Of a stretch of DNA of 64,000 nt, positions 27,246 through 35,113 are shown piece after piece. Position numbers and translations under genes: made by a program. Where the stretch lies: NCBI GenBank assembly GCA_016713445.1, contig JADJPB010000001.1, forward strand, positions 434,001-498,000. The letters are read 5' to 3'. The notes beneath the pieces were generated by a model. The model did no database searches and was not told where the DNA came from. It saw only the letters and a list, made by a program, of their open reading frames with translations. Source of the DNA: Bacteroidota bacterium. GTDB lineage: Bacteria > Bacteroidota > Bacteroidia > AKYH767-A > OLB10. Position 1 is the stretch's first letter, and every line of letters begins with the position of its first letter.

Positions 27246-27608
27246 GTGGTGAAGACTGAAAGGCAAATCATTTTCTATGAACATTATTTTACCAAGTTTT
27301 ATTTGGCGCAAACAAATAAAGTTCAAGAGAAAATAGAATTTGTTTTTAAAATATTACGGACCGTTGAAAGGGTTCCCATAAAGTTCTTGGATCATATGAC
27401 TGGTACGGACGGACTTTATGAGATTCGAGTGGAGGTGGCAAGTGATATTTACAGAATATTTTGTTGTTTCGACAAAGGCAATTTGGTAATATTGTTTAAT
27501 GGGTTTCAAAAGAAAACGCAAAAGATGCCCAAGCGAGAATTGGAAACTGCAGAAAAACTTAAACCTGCCTGCTGCAGGCAGGCGCGAATATTTCGCAAGC
27601 AAAATTAA
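27246..27608 (+). CDS. higB: HigB/RelE-type mRNA interferase toxin with palindrome-altered C-terminus
   Basis: The 120-residue product matches HigB-type toxins: FYEHYFTKFYLAQTNKVQEK, then KFLDHMTGTDGLYEIRVEVA, DIYRIFCCFDKGNLVILFNG and FQKKTQKMPKRELETAEKLK. Such toxins cleave mRNA on the ribosome. After EKLK the frame reads PACCRQARIFRKQN. This tail comes from a 19-bp palindrome at 27564-27582. Without it the same DNA reads EKLKREYFASKIKSNEK, the expected HigB ending. GTG starts at 27246 or 27249 are possible. The higA start follows 5 nt later. Activity of the altered toxin is uncertain because the C-terminal residues often include active-site positions. Confidence 0.85.
   Translation: MVKTERQIIFYEHYFTKFYLAQTNKVQEKIEFVFKILRTVERVPIKFLDHMTGTDGLYEIRVEVASDIYRIFCCFDKGNLVILFNGFQKKTQKMPKRELETAEKLKPACCRQARIFRKQN
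27564..27582. repeat. 19-bp odd palindrome inside higB
   Basis: CCTGCCTGCTGCAGGCAGG sits between TTAAAC and GCGAAT. It is the reverse complement of the palindrome at 22714-22732 and has the same left flank TTAAAC and right flank GC. Its length, 19, is not a multiple of three, so it shifts the higB frame. Confidence 0.85.
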
Positions 27609-27613
27609 AAGTA

Positions 27614-27919
27614 ATGAAAAAGAAAAATATAAAAGAGGCCAAATCGTTCGATGAACTTTTGGAAATCAAATACGGTATCATTGGCACCCCAAAGCGTGAC
27701 AAATTCGAAGAGAAGGCACAATACTTTGTCATCAGCGTAATGTTGAAGGAAGCCAGAAAAGAAGCTAATATGACGCAAGAAGAATTGGCAGACAAAGTAG
27801 GAACAAAGAAGAGTTATATTTCCAGATTGGAAAACGGAAAATGTGACATTCAACTATCAACACTGTATCGAATCTTTGAATTTGGACTTGGTCGCCCTAT
27901 TAACTTATTAATCGGGTAA
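27614..27919 (+). CDS. higA: HigA-type XRE antitoxin
   Basis: This 101-residue protein has the HigA arm IKEAKSFDELLEIKYGIIGT and a helix-turn-helix VMLKEARKEANMTQEELADK, KVGTKKSYISRLENGKCDIQ. It is the partner of the HigB toxin directly upstream and should repress the shared promoter at 27213-27244. Toxin-first order is typical for HigBA. Its frame is intact. Three tandem hairpins follow its stop. Confidence 0.9.
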   Translation: MKKKNIKEAKSFDELLEIKYGIIGTPKRDKFEEKAQYFVISVMLKEARKEANMTQEELADKVGTKKSYISRLENGKCDIQLSTLYRIFEFGLGRPINLLIG

Positions 27920-27960
27920 TCCCCCGAAGTTGAGCTTATCACGATCGGGGCTGCTACTCT

Positions 27961-28072
27961 CCCCCAAAAGCGTGCGTAGCTCTGCTTTTGGATGCTTGCC
28001 CAAAAGCGTGCGAAGCTCTGCTTCTGGATACTTGCCCAGAAGCGTGCGTAGCTCTGCTTCTGGGCTCCCACT
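27961..28072. repeat. Three tandem 36-bp hairpin units with paired changes
   Basis: Stems pair 27964-27971 with 27984-27991 (CCAAAAGC/GCTTTTGG), 28000-28007 with 28020-28027 (CCAAAAGC/GCTTCTGG) and 28036-28043 with 28056-28063 (CCAGAAGC/GCTTCTGG). Loops read GTGCGTAGCTCT or GTGCGAAGCTCT. Unit 1 to unit 3 differ by a compensated A-T to G-C change, and unit 2 is a wobble intermediate. Period 36. All frames are open on the minus strand only because 36 is a multiple of three. Confidence 0.75.
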
Positions 28073-28341
28073 CTCAAAGCACTCTTTCAAATATTCCCAA
28101 AATTCTAAATTCTTCTGCGTTTTCAACATTCACCACAATATCCTTAAACTTCGAATCCGTGGATTTTGGTTTTAAGATTATGGATTCATGCTGCCAGAGT
28201 TCTTCGGTGATTTTTTTTGTGCTGTGGTATTCTTTTATGGTTAGACTAATGCAGTAATATAAAATGTGAAGGAAGTCGATTGAAAAGTTTTATAGTTTTT
28301 TATAATTGTTTTTTTGAAAAAATTAAGATGGCAGCTTGCTA
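28073..28341. other. Intergenic region between higA repeats and the HNH gene
   Basis: No intact gene is seen. On the minus strand a fragment reads TTAQKK-like text and ITEELWQHESIILKPKSTDS, KFKDIVVNVENAEEFRILGI, with stops on both sides. It may be the remnant of a small gene. I do not recognise it. Confidence 0.3.
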
Positions 28342-29238
28342 TTATTTGTTATTGTTAAATCGTATTCGATGCCTATCCAAATACTCATTGTTAAATTCAC
28401 TTAGATTTCTGATTTTTTCTTTGCCTGTTACTCCAATCTTTTCAAAAGCGCTTGTTTCGATGGTGTCTGAAAGGATGATCTTGCCAGAATTTTCAAATGT
28501 TATTAAGTGACGATCAAATAAGGCATCGTAAGTCGGTGAAAGTAAAATTCCATTGTGAACATCTAATTTTTCATTGTCATTTGAAGTAGCCCAAGGCTCA
28601 ATATGAGAAGCTATTAAAACATTAAGTTTATCAAATCCTGTAACTGCACATTTATACTCCCATCTATGAATTATACGTTTGCGATATGCACCTTGACCTA
28701 CACGAGAAGTAACTAAGCCTTTTCTTTCTGTTTCATTTGGAGGTATTATTTTTAATGCTTCAAAAGGATCTGCAGCATATTTTGCATTGTGATCAAATAA
28801 AGTAGCTTGATAAGGAACATGAGCACCTAATCTTTTAAAGAAAAACTTAATTCCGATTCTTGTATTCCCAGTAGTATCATGCGTTTCAAAATAATCTGCG
28901 TCAAAGAATTCTACTTCACTGATAAATCGTACAAAACCTTTTGACTCACTTTCAAATAAAAAAACTCTTTTGCCATTTATTAGATGATCTCTCAAGGCCA
29001 AATTGCCTCTAGAAAATTCCATATCGCCAGATTGCCCTTCGCCTGTATAGGAAAACACGTTGGGATTGTCCCAGCCATCTTTATATCCATGTTGATGTCC
29101 TGACTTTCCTGAAAAAATAAATATGTATGGAAAATTAGCAGAAGGTGCAATACCACTTTGCCAACTACCACCAAACAAAGCGTGTATATCCGCTCTACGG
29201 TTGTAAATCTGGTTAGGGATGAATGGTAGTTTTTGCAT
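28342..29238 (-). CDS. HNH endonuclease, McrA-like modification-dependent restriction enzyme
   Basis: The 298-residue protein has two parts. Residues ~1-150 carry HALFGGSWQSGIAPSANFPY, GYKDGWDNPNVFSYTGEGQ and GDMEFSRGNLALRDH, a pattern I associate with SRA/YDG-like recognition domains attached to HNH nucleases. Residues ~180-298 form the HNH nuclease: KRIIHRWEYKCAVTG, VLIASHIEPWA, NGILLSPTYDALFDRHLI. It likely cuts modified or foreign DNA, but modification dependence is inferred. It starts 10 nt after the hsdR stop and is the last gene of the restriction/DarTG operon. Confidence 0.8.
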   Translation of the reverse strand: MQKLPFIPNQIYNRRADIHALFGGSWQSGIAPSANFPYIFIFSGKSGHQHGYKDGWDNPNVFSYTGEGQSGDMEFSRGNLALRDHLINGKRVFLFESESKGFVRFISEVEFFDADYFETHDTTGNTRIGIKFFFKRLGAHVPYQATLFDHNAKYAADPFEALKIIPPNETERKGLVTSRVGQGAYRKRIIHRWEYKCAVTGFDKLNVLIASHIEPWATSNDNEKLDVHNGILLSPTYDALFDRHLITFENSGKIILSDTIETSAFEKIGVTGKEKIRNLSEFNNEYLDRHRIRFNNNK

Positions 29239-29248
29239 TAATTAATTC

Positions 29249-32227
29249 CTAATAGTATTCTTTTATGTAGTCGTATGCTCTATTAAATAAATCCTCGTCC
29301 TTAATTTGATATTTTGTCCAAAGCACTTTTCGCAATTCTCTTTTTACTTCTCGTTCACCAACGGTCGAGTTTTGCCAACCGTCAAAGCGAACTACTCTTA
29401 CAATTTCGTCAATGTCGTTTACGATGCGTTCTACAATAGCTGGTGTTGTGTCGGTTTTTAATTCAAGAAACAATTCTGTCAATGCGGCTTTTGCATTTTT
29501 CTGTTCTAACTCGGGTTCTGATACTTTCTCAGCTTGTAATGTTTCTTTGGCTAACTGACATAGCTCTTTAATAAATTCTATTGAATTGATTAGTCCTTTT
29601 TCTGCTTTATCACGAATGGCTTCAAGTCTTTCGCTTAGGCGTTTGAATGTTGGATTGTTACCGTGTTTGTTTAAACGACTGATTAGAATTTTCAAAACTT
29701 TCTCTGCTTGTCTTGGGTCTTTCTTATTCATCAAATCTTCAATCACTTCTGCATCCAAAATCATTTCTTCCATGTCGTGATTGATGCCCGAAACATGAAT
29801 GTGCTCATGTATGAGTGCTGTTGTCTGTGCACCTAAAGCATGCCATAATAATCTGCCGTTGTCATCTGATGCTGGTTTTACCGAAGTGTAAACCTGCGAC
29901 AACCATTTGTAATCATTTTCAAATTGATTTAAAACTTGGTCGGGTGAAAGTGCTTCCCACAACTTTGTCAGGCTGCTGAAATCTTTTGCAAAGGCATCAC
30001 GTTTTTCGTTGGTATTGATACAGTCTTGTGCTTTTGATAATCCTTCAAAACCTGAAAGAGTTCTGTCAACTCCAACAAAATGATTCAAGCATTTTTCCAT
30101 CCATTCAGGCAGTTTGTCTTTCAATTCCTGCAAGTTGGTAATCACTTGTTTTACACTTTCTTCATCAAATGCCAGGGCTTTTGCAGTATCGTCAAAAACA
30201 CCAAAGTAATCTACTATTCTGCCGAATGTCTTATTTGGGAATAAACGATTGGTTCTGCAAATGGCTTGTAAAAGGGTATGGTCTTTCAACGATTTGTCCA
30301 AATACATGGTTTGCAAAATCGGAGCATCAAAACCAGTTAAGAGTTTTGCCGTAACAATCAGAAATTTCAAAGGCGAATCTGCATCGTTGTATTTCTCAAC
30401 AACTTTTTCTTGCTTGTCTTTGTCCATTGCATACTTCTGTTTGAAATCAAAATCATCATTGGCTGATGAACTGATAACAACTTCGCTGGCTTCGGGATTT
30501 ATCAAGAGGTCTAATGCTTCTTTGTATTGAACACAGGCCTCACGATCTGGCGTTACAATCATGGCTTTTAAACCTTCGGGTTCAACGTGTGCTTTAAAAT
30601 GCTCTACAATGTCGGCAACAATGGTTTTTACCCGTTCAGGTGATTTTAAAAACACCGCCATGTTAGCGGCTTTCTGACTTAGTTTGTTTCTATCTTCTTC
30701 ACTCAGGTCGTTTGCCATTTCTTTAAAAGCAATGTCCAAACTTTCTTTGTCAATGTGATAATTCGGCAAACGTGGTTCAAAGTGCAAAGGCAAAGTTGCA
30801 TTATCTCTGATACTTTCCTGAAAAGTGTAACGGCTCATATAACCGCCACTGTCTTGCTCTGCTCCAAAAGCCCAAAATGTATTTTTGTCTGCTTTATTGA
30901 TTGGTGTTCCTGTTAAACCAAACAGAAAAGCATTGGGTAAAGCGTTTCGCATTTTGCGTCCCAAATCGCCTTCCTGCGTTCTGTGTGCTTCATCCACCAT
31001 TACAATAATGTTTTCCCGCTTGTTCATGTCGGGATAAGCATCTTTGAATTTGTGCACCATCGTAATGATGATTTTCCGTGTGTCCTGTTCTAATAGCTTG
31101 TGCAATTCTTTTATGCTATCGGTGGTAATCATGTTGGGCACTTCGGCTGTGTTGAAAGTGGCTGTGATTTGAGTATCTAAATCCACTCTATCTACCACAA
31201 TCATTACTGTTGGATTATTTAAGTCTTGTTGCTTTCTTAATTTCTGAGCAGCAAACAACATCAACAGCGATTTTCCCGAACCTTGAAAATGCCAAATCAA
31301 TCCTTTTTTTATTTTGCCTTCTCTTACCCGTTCTACAATGGCATTTGCTCCTTCGTATTGCTGATAGCGGCAAACAACTTTTATCTTTTTCTTCTTGCTG
31401 TTGGTGGCGTAAACTGTGTAATACTGTAAAATATCTAACAGCGTTGAAGGTTTGAGTAAATGCGTTAATTGTTTGGCTACATCTTGCAAACCGATGAAAT
31501 GACTTAACTCGTCCTTTTCATCTTCTAAACGCCAAGGTGCCCAAAACTCTAATGGAGTTCTTACGCCACCAATAAATATTTCTTTACCTTCTGTTGCAAA
31601 TGAAAATACATTAGGAACAAACAATTGCGGAACTGCATTTTCATACACCACATTAATATCATGTGCACCGTCAAACCAAGTAACGGCAGGTCGCACAGGG
31701 GTTTTGGCTTCTCCAACCACCAAAGGAATTCCATTGACGAACATTACAATATCGGGAATTTTGGTTTCTCTGGCTCGTAGCTTAAATTGATTGCAAAGCA
31801 CAAAACTGTTGTTTTTCAATATTTCAAAATCAATCAGGCGAATGGCAACATGTTCGTTGTTTTTGCCAATTGGAAGCGTTACTTCATTGCGAAGCCATTT
31901 GGCAAATTCTTCATTAGCTCTTACCAAACCAACATTGTTTACCGCAATGAGAATGGCTCTGAGTTTATGAATGACTTCTTCGGCTTTGTCAGGATTGGCA
32001 GCAATATCAGGATTGAGGCGGCAAAGGGCTTCTTTCAATTCCTTTTCTACAAACACTTCGGTAATATCCCGTTGCAGCAAATCGGCTTGTATGTATTTCC
32101 ATTTTACGCCACCTTCATATTCTACGGCATCTTCTTTTACTACATTGCCTTGCACAGCATTTAAGTTCACCCCTGTGAGTTGGTGAATGATGAAATGCTC
32201 TACGGTATTTTGCTCGTTAAATGCCAT
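29249..32227 (-). CDS. hsdR: Type I restriction enzyme R subunit HsdR
   Basis: The 992-residue motor and nuclease subunit has an N-terminal PD-(D/E)XK nuclease (PDIVMFVNGIPLVVGEAKTP, ~170), then superfamily 2 helicase motifs: WHFQGSGKSLLMLFAA (Walker A), VMVDEAHRTQEG (DEAH), LFGLTGTPINKADKN, and a C-terminal helicase half with LLTGFDAPILQTMYLD and AICRTNRLFPNK. It ends with a helical region that contacts HsdM/HsdS. I chose ATG 32227 (MAFNEQNTVEHFIIHQ) over a TTG 15 nt upstream. The frame is intact over 3 kb. It follows darG by 7 nt. Confidence 0.95.
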   Translation of the reverse strand: MAFNEQNTVEHFIIHQLTGVNLNAVQGNVVKEDAVEYEGGVKWKYIQADLLQRDITEVFVEKELKEALCRLNPDIAANPDKAEEVIHKLRAILIAVNNVGLVRANEEFAKWLRNEVTLPIGKNNEHVAIRLIDFEILKNNSFVLCNQFKLRARETKIPDIVMFVNGIPLVVGEAKTPVRPAVTWFDGAHDINVVYENAVPQLFVPNVFSFATEGKEIFIGGVRTPLEFWAPWRLEDEKDELSHFIGLQDVAKQLTHLLKPSTLLDILQYYTVYATNSKKKKIKVVCRYQQYEGANAIVERVREGKIKKGLIWHFQGSGKSLLMLFAAQKLRKQQDLNNPTVMIVVDRVDLDTQITATFNTAEVPNMITTDSIKELHKLLEQDTRKIIITMVHKFKDAYPDMNKRENIIVMVDEAHRTQEGDLGRKMRNALPNAFLFGLTGTPINKADKNTFWAFGAEQDSGGYMSRYTFQESIRDNATLPLHFEPRLPNYHIDKESLDIAFKEMANDLSEEDRNKLSQKAANMAVFLKSPERVKTIVADIVEHFKAHVEPEGLKAMIVTPDREACVQYKEALDLLINPEASEVVISSSANDDFDFKQKYAMDKDKQEKVVEKYNDADSPLKFLIVTAKLLTGFDAPILQTMYLDKSLKDHTLLQAICRTNRLFPNKTFGRIVDYFGVFDDTAKALAFDEESVKQVITNLQELKDKLPEWMEKCLNHFVGVDRTLSGFEGLSKAQDCINTNEKRDAFAKDFSSLTKLWEALSPDQVLNQFENDYKWLSQVYTSVKPASDDNGRLLWHALGAQTTALIHEHIHVSGINHDMEEMILDAEVIEDLMNKKDPRQAEKVLKILISRLNKHGNNPTFKRLSERLEAIRDKAEKGLINSIEFIKELCQLAKETLQAEKVSEPELEQKNAKAALTELFLELKTDTTPAIVERIVNDIDEIVRVVRFDGWQNSTVGEREVKRELRKVLWTKYQIKDEDLFNRAYDYIKEYY

Positions 32228-32234
32228 GAGAAGT

Positions 32235-33284
32235 TTATACAAAATTCAATTTGCTACCATAATTATTAAGATGCTCCATGGCAATATTTATGTATTCTTT
32301 GGTAATTAGAATTTTCTTTCTCTGATTCCATTCCTGAATTTTTTCAAATAGTTGGTCTTCTGTTAACTTCGGATTTTCACTTAAAAGGAAATGGGCCGAA
32401 GAAAGAATTTCCAGTGATAGTGTTGTTTCAAAACCATCAATAATATTAAATATGCTTTCCAATCTTTGTTTCTGGTCTGAATTCAAATTGGCGTTTACAT
32501 ATTTTTCTACTTCTTCATATTTTTCATAATTCAATTGCAACGGTTCAAATGCTCTTGCCTTCATTTGTTCCATTCCAGTTAGATATTTTCCATTCAAGGC
32601 ATATAAAACTTTTTCTATAGCCTGTGCATAAGGCCCATATTTATATGGAACAAATTGCAATCGCATTGGCTCACCACTTTTTTGCAAAAAATAGGCAAGT
32701 TTGTTTGCGGAAAAAATGGTTGCCACTTCGCCTAATTTTTCATATTTGAATAAAGCATAAAGCAGCATTGCTCTTGCAGCTGTCAAGCCAACTTCTTTCT
32801 TGACTTCTTCTTTCTGGAGAATTTCTTTTACCGCATCATTGGGCTCATAAATTTGAATAGCCACATTCGATAACTGACCAAGATATTTATCCATCATTGG
32901 TTTTACCTTTTCCCATTTTAAACCTCCATTACCACAGCCTAATGGCGGAATAGCTATGCTTCTAATTTTATATTCCTCAATCACTATTGCCAAATCTTTT
33001 AGCCCATCTTCAATATAACTGTATTGTGATTTCTTAAACCATTCTGTTTTAGTCGGAAAATTGATTATGAGTTTCTCTCCATTTAGAGTGTTCTCCTTAA
33101 CCACTAACATTTTACCTACTTGCATTTCGCCCTTTTTACAAGCATCTGCATAAATTTTAAAATTCATTGGAAAACGCTCTTTGAACTGCAATGCAATTCC
33201 CTTACCCATTACACCAACGGTGTTTACCGTGTTTACCAAAGCTTCCGTTTCAGCTTCAAGCATATTTCCAGTTATATATTTCAT
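32235..33284 (-). CDS. darG: DarG macrodomain DNA ADP-ribosylglycohydrolase antitoxin
   Basis: The 349-residue protein has an N-terminal macrodomain (MKYITGNMLEAETEALVNTV, NTVGVMGKGIALQFK, NFPTKTEWFKKSQYSYIEDG, IAIPPLGCGNGGLKW) which removes ADP-ribose from DNA. The C-terminal half (~155-349), with LFKYEKLGEVATIFSANKLA and FVPYKYGPYAQAIEK, is the partner-binding region typical of DarG proteins. It should reverse and block DarT. Its ATG overlaps the darT stop as ATGA. Its own stop lies 7 nt before hsdR, so it is inside the restriction operon. Confidence 0.93.
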   Translation of the reverse strand: MKYITGNMLEAETEALVNTVNTVGVMGKGIALQFKERFPMNFKIYADACKKGEMQVGKMLVVKENTLNGEKLIINFPTKTEWFKKSQYSYIEDGLKDLAIVIEEYKIRSIAIPPLGCGNGGLKWEKVKPMMDKYLGQLSNVAIQIYEPNDAVKEILQKEEVKKEVGLTAARAMLLYALFKYEKLGEVATIFSANKLAYFLQKSGEPMRLQFVPYKYGPYAQAIEKVLYALNGKYLTGMEQMKARAFEPLQLNYEKYEEVEKYVNANLNSDQKQRLESIFNIIDGFETTLSLEILSSAHFLLSENPKLTEDQLFEKIQEWNQRKKILITKEYINIAMEHLNNYGSKLNFV

Positions 33285-33922
33285 AAGAAGTAATATTCTG
33301 TTTTTATTTTAATGTCAATATTCAAGTCAAGGTCTTTAAGTATTGCTTCAACTTGTTCTTTTATTGTTTGGTTAAGGACTGCAATACCATTTATATAATC
33401 AACCGGCACATGGTCTTTTACCAAAAACTCTGCATGTTTTTTTCTTACCCTGTCTTCATCACCATCAGCATTTTCATCTCTAAAATCAGTTGTATTAATT
33501 GAACGCCAATCTAAATGTTCAAGGTGTTTGATGTTGTTTGAGAATTTTGAAATCTTTTTTGCTGCATTTCCATCAGTAAAGCACCATTGAAAATCCTCAA
33601 TCGCTAATTCACTCAATTTACAACAAAGGTAGATAATGTCCTTTTGAGGACTGGCAGGCACACCATGACCTGTTACAATATTGTAAAGCATCGGTGTTCG
33701 GACAGAAAAGTAAAAAGGAACATAGTCATTTACCACAGTCTCAGGATAACATTTTACAATTCTGGTATCACGTTGGGTGATAATTTCCTTACTACCAATG
33801 GTTACAAATCCTTTATCCTTCTTGCCTGCATTTTTACAATACAAGCCATCCCGAAGAATGTATTCCAGATTTTGAATTGGAACAATTCGAAAGACCCATA
33901 TTTTATCTATATCCATTGGCAT
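33281..33922 (-). CDS. darT: DarT DNA ADP-ribosyltransferase toxin (DUF4433)
   Basis: This 213-residue toxin transfers ADP-ribose from NAD+ onto single-stranded DNA. Family features are the start WVFRIVPIQNLEYILRDGLY, the stretch DYVPFYFSVRTPMLYNIVTG and RKKHAEFLVKDHVPVDYING, in which the glutamate of AEFLV is the catalytic residue of DarT. In known systems this causes a DNA damage response and blocks phage replication. It lies 23 nt after hsdS and 4 nt into darG, all on the same strand, so it is expressed with hsdM, hsdS and hsdR. All key positions look intact. Confidence 0.92.
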   Translation of the reverse strand: MPMDIDKIWVFRIVPIQNLEYILRDGLYCKNAGKKDKGFVTIGSKEIITQRDTRIVKCYPETVVNDYVPFYFSVRTPMLYNIVTGHGVPASPQKDIIYLCCKLSELAIEDFQWCFTDGNAAKKISKFSNNIKHLEHLDWRSINTTDFRDENADGDEDRVRKKHAEFLVKDHVPVDYINGIAVLNQTIKEQVEAILKDLDLNIDIKIKTEYYFL

Positions 33923-33945
33923 GTTGAAAACGCAATTTTACGCAT

Positions 33946-35113
33946 TTATCCTAAAATTTCATTTAATAATTTCTGCTTCAAATTCTTCAAAGTTGTTTTC
34001 TGTTGTTTGAGTTGTTTAACTGTTGTGTCCAACTGCTGCAATACTTCCAAAATGGTTGCCTGTATTTTTAAATCTGGAATGGAAACTTCTAATTCTGCTA
34101 AATCTTTCCATTTGGTTCTTGGTGAAAGTGAACCTGCCGAAGTGCTAACTGCATGTTGAATAAAAGCATCTGCCGAAATGTAATACGGCAATAACCCTTG
34201 CAACATCTTTTTTGCTTTGGCTCTTATTACCAAAATATCACCTGAACAAATTCCATCAAAATCAGCAACAGCAACCTTCTTTAAGTAGGCTCTACGTTTA
34301 CCAAACAACACATCGCCTTTCACAAACCGTTTTGAAAAGGTTGTGCCGTTTGCAATTTCGCCCCAACCTTGTAACTGAAAATTATCTGCTTCAATAAATT
34401 CTAAGCCAACAAATCGTTCTACTTCTTTTTCGTGTTCGGGATATTTTTTATCACATTCTGCTATTTCGCAAAAAGTGGTTGCTGTGCAATTCTTGCTGCT
34501 AAATAAATTTCCAAACTCAGGTTCTTTGCTTAACAAGCCATTCATCATTGTTTTTTGCAGCGCTTTCAAATTCTTCTCCTGCACATCTACCTGCTCCATT
34601 GCAGTTTCTATAGATTGAAAAAGTGCGGTTATTTGTTTTTGCTCTTCGAGTGGGGGAAGGGGGATTTGAATTTTGGCAAGTATAGTTCTTGTAATCCCTT
34701 TAAAAGTTGTCCCTGCTGATAAGGAATGTATTAATTTTTGATTTCCCTTTAGCCAAAAAGCCAAGTACCAATTATCAATTTTTTTCGGGATTACAAACAA
34801 AATTTTCTAATGATTGAGATGTAGCAATTTCTTTACCTGCTATTGCCACCTCACCAACTGTTGCCCTAGTCGTAAATAAAATAGTTCCAATTGGAAGCAT
34901 TTTTGCACTTGACTTTTGAATTGCCTCATCAGTTAGTTTTTCATTAGTCTCTGTAATTATTCTAATTCTATCTTTCGGAATTTCTGTTGGCCCAATCCAA
35001 AGATTATTTCCTTTAAAATAATCCGGTTTAGAACGACTAGGTGTTCCACCGCCAACAATTGAAGCAACATTTTCAATCTTTACTTTATTCCATATTTCTT
35101 TTCTCAACTTCAT
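33946..35113 (-). CDS. hsdS: Type I restriction specificity subunit HsdS (frame-disrupted)
   Basis: HsdS recognises the target sequence through two TRDs joined by coiled coils. TRD1 starts KLRKEIWNKVKIENVASIVG and includes GTPSRSKPDYF and TSQSLENFVCNPEK. The frame then stops in the T7 run at 34779-34785; removing one base gives EKIDNWYLAFWLKG. The central coil is LPPLEEQKQITALFQSIETA...KALQKTMMNGLL. TRD2 holds TFSKRFVKGDVLFGKRRAYL, and the final coil EVLQQLDTTVKQLKQQKTTL. Full length is ~388 residues. A homopolymer shift in hsdS could also be a real phase-variation site, but the surrounding genes carry similar indels. Confidence 0.88.

Noticed and set aside
27850..28129. Minus-strand repeat peptide with KAELRTLLG or QKQSYARFWAS units
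   Set aside because: The 36-bp hairpin units are a multiple of three, so frames stay open by chance; there is no start signal or known family.
34779..34785. Phase-variable homopolymer switch in hsdS
   Set aside because: A run of seven is short for slippage switching, and many unrelated genes in the window carry the same kind of single-base shift, so error is likelier.
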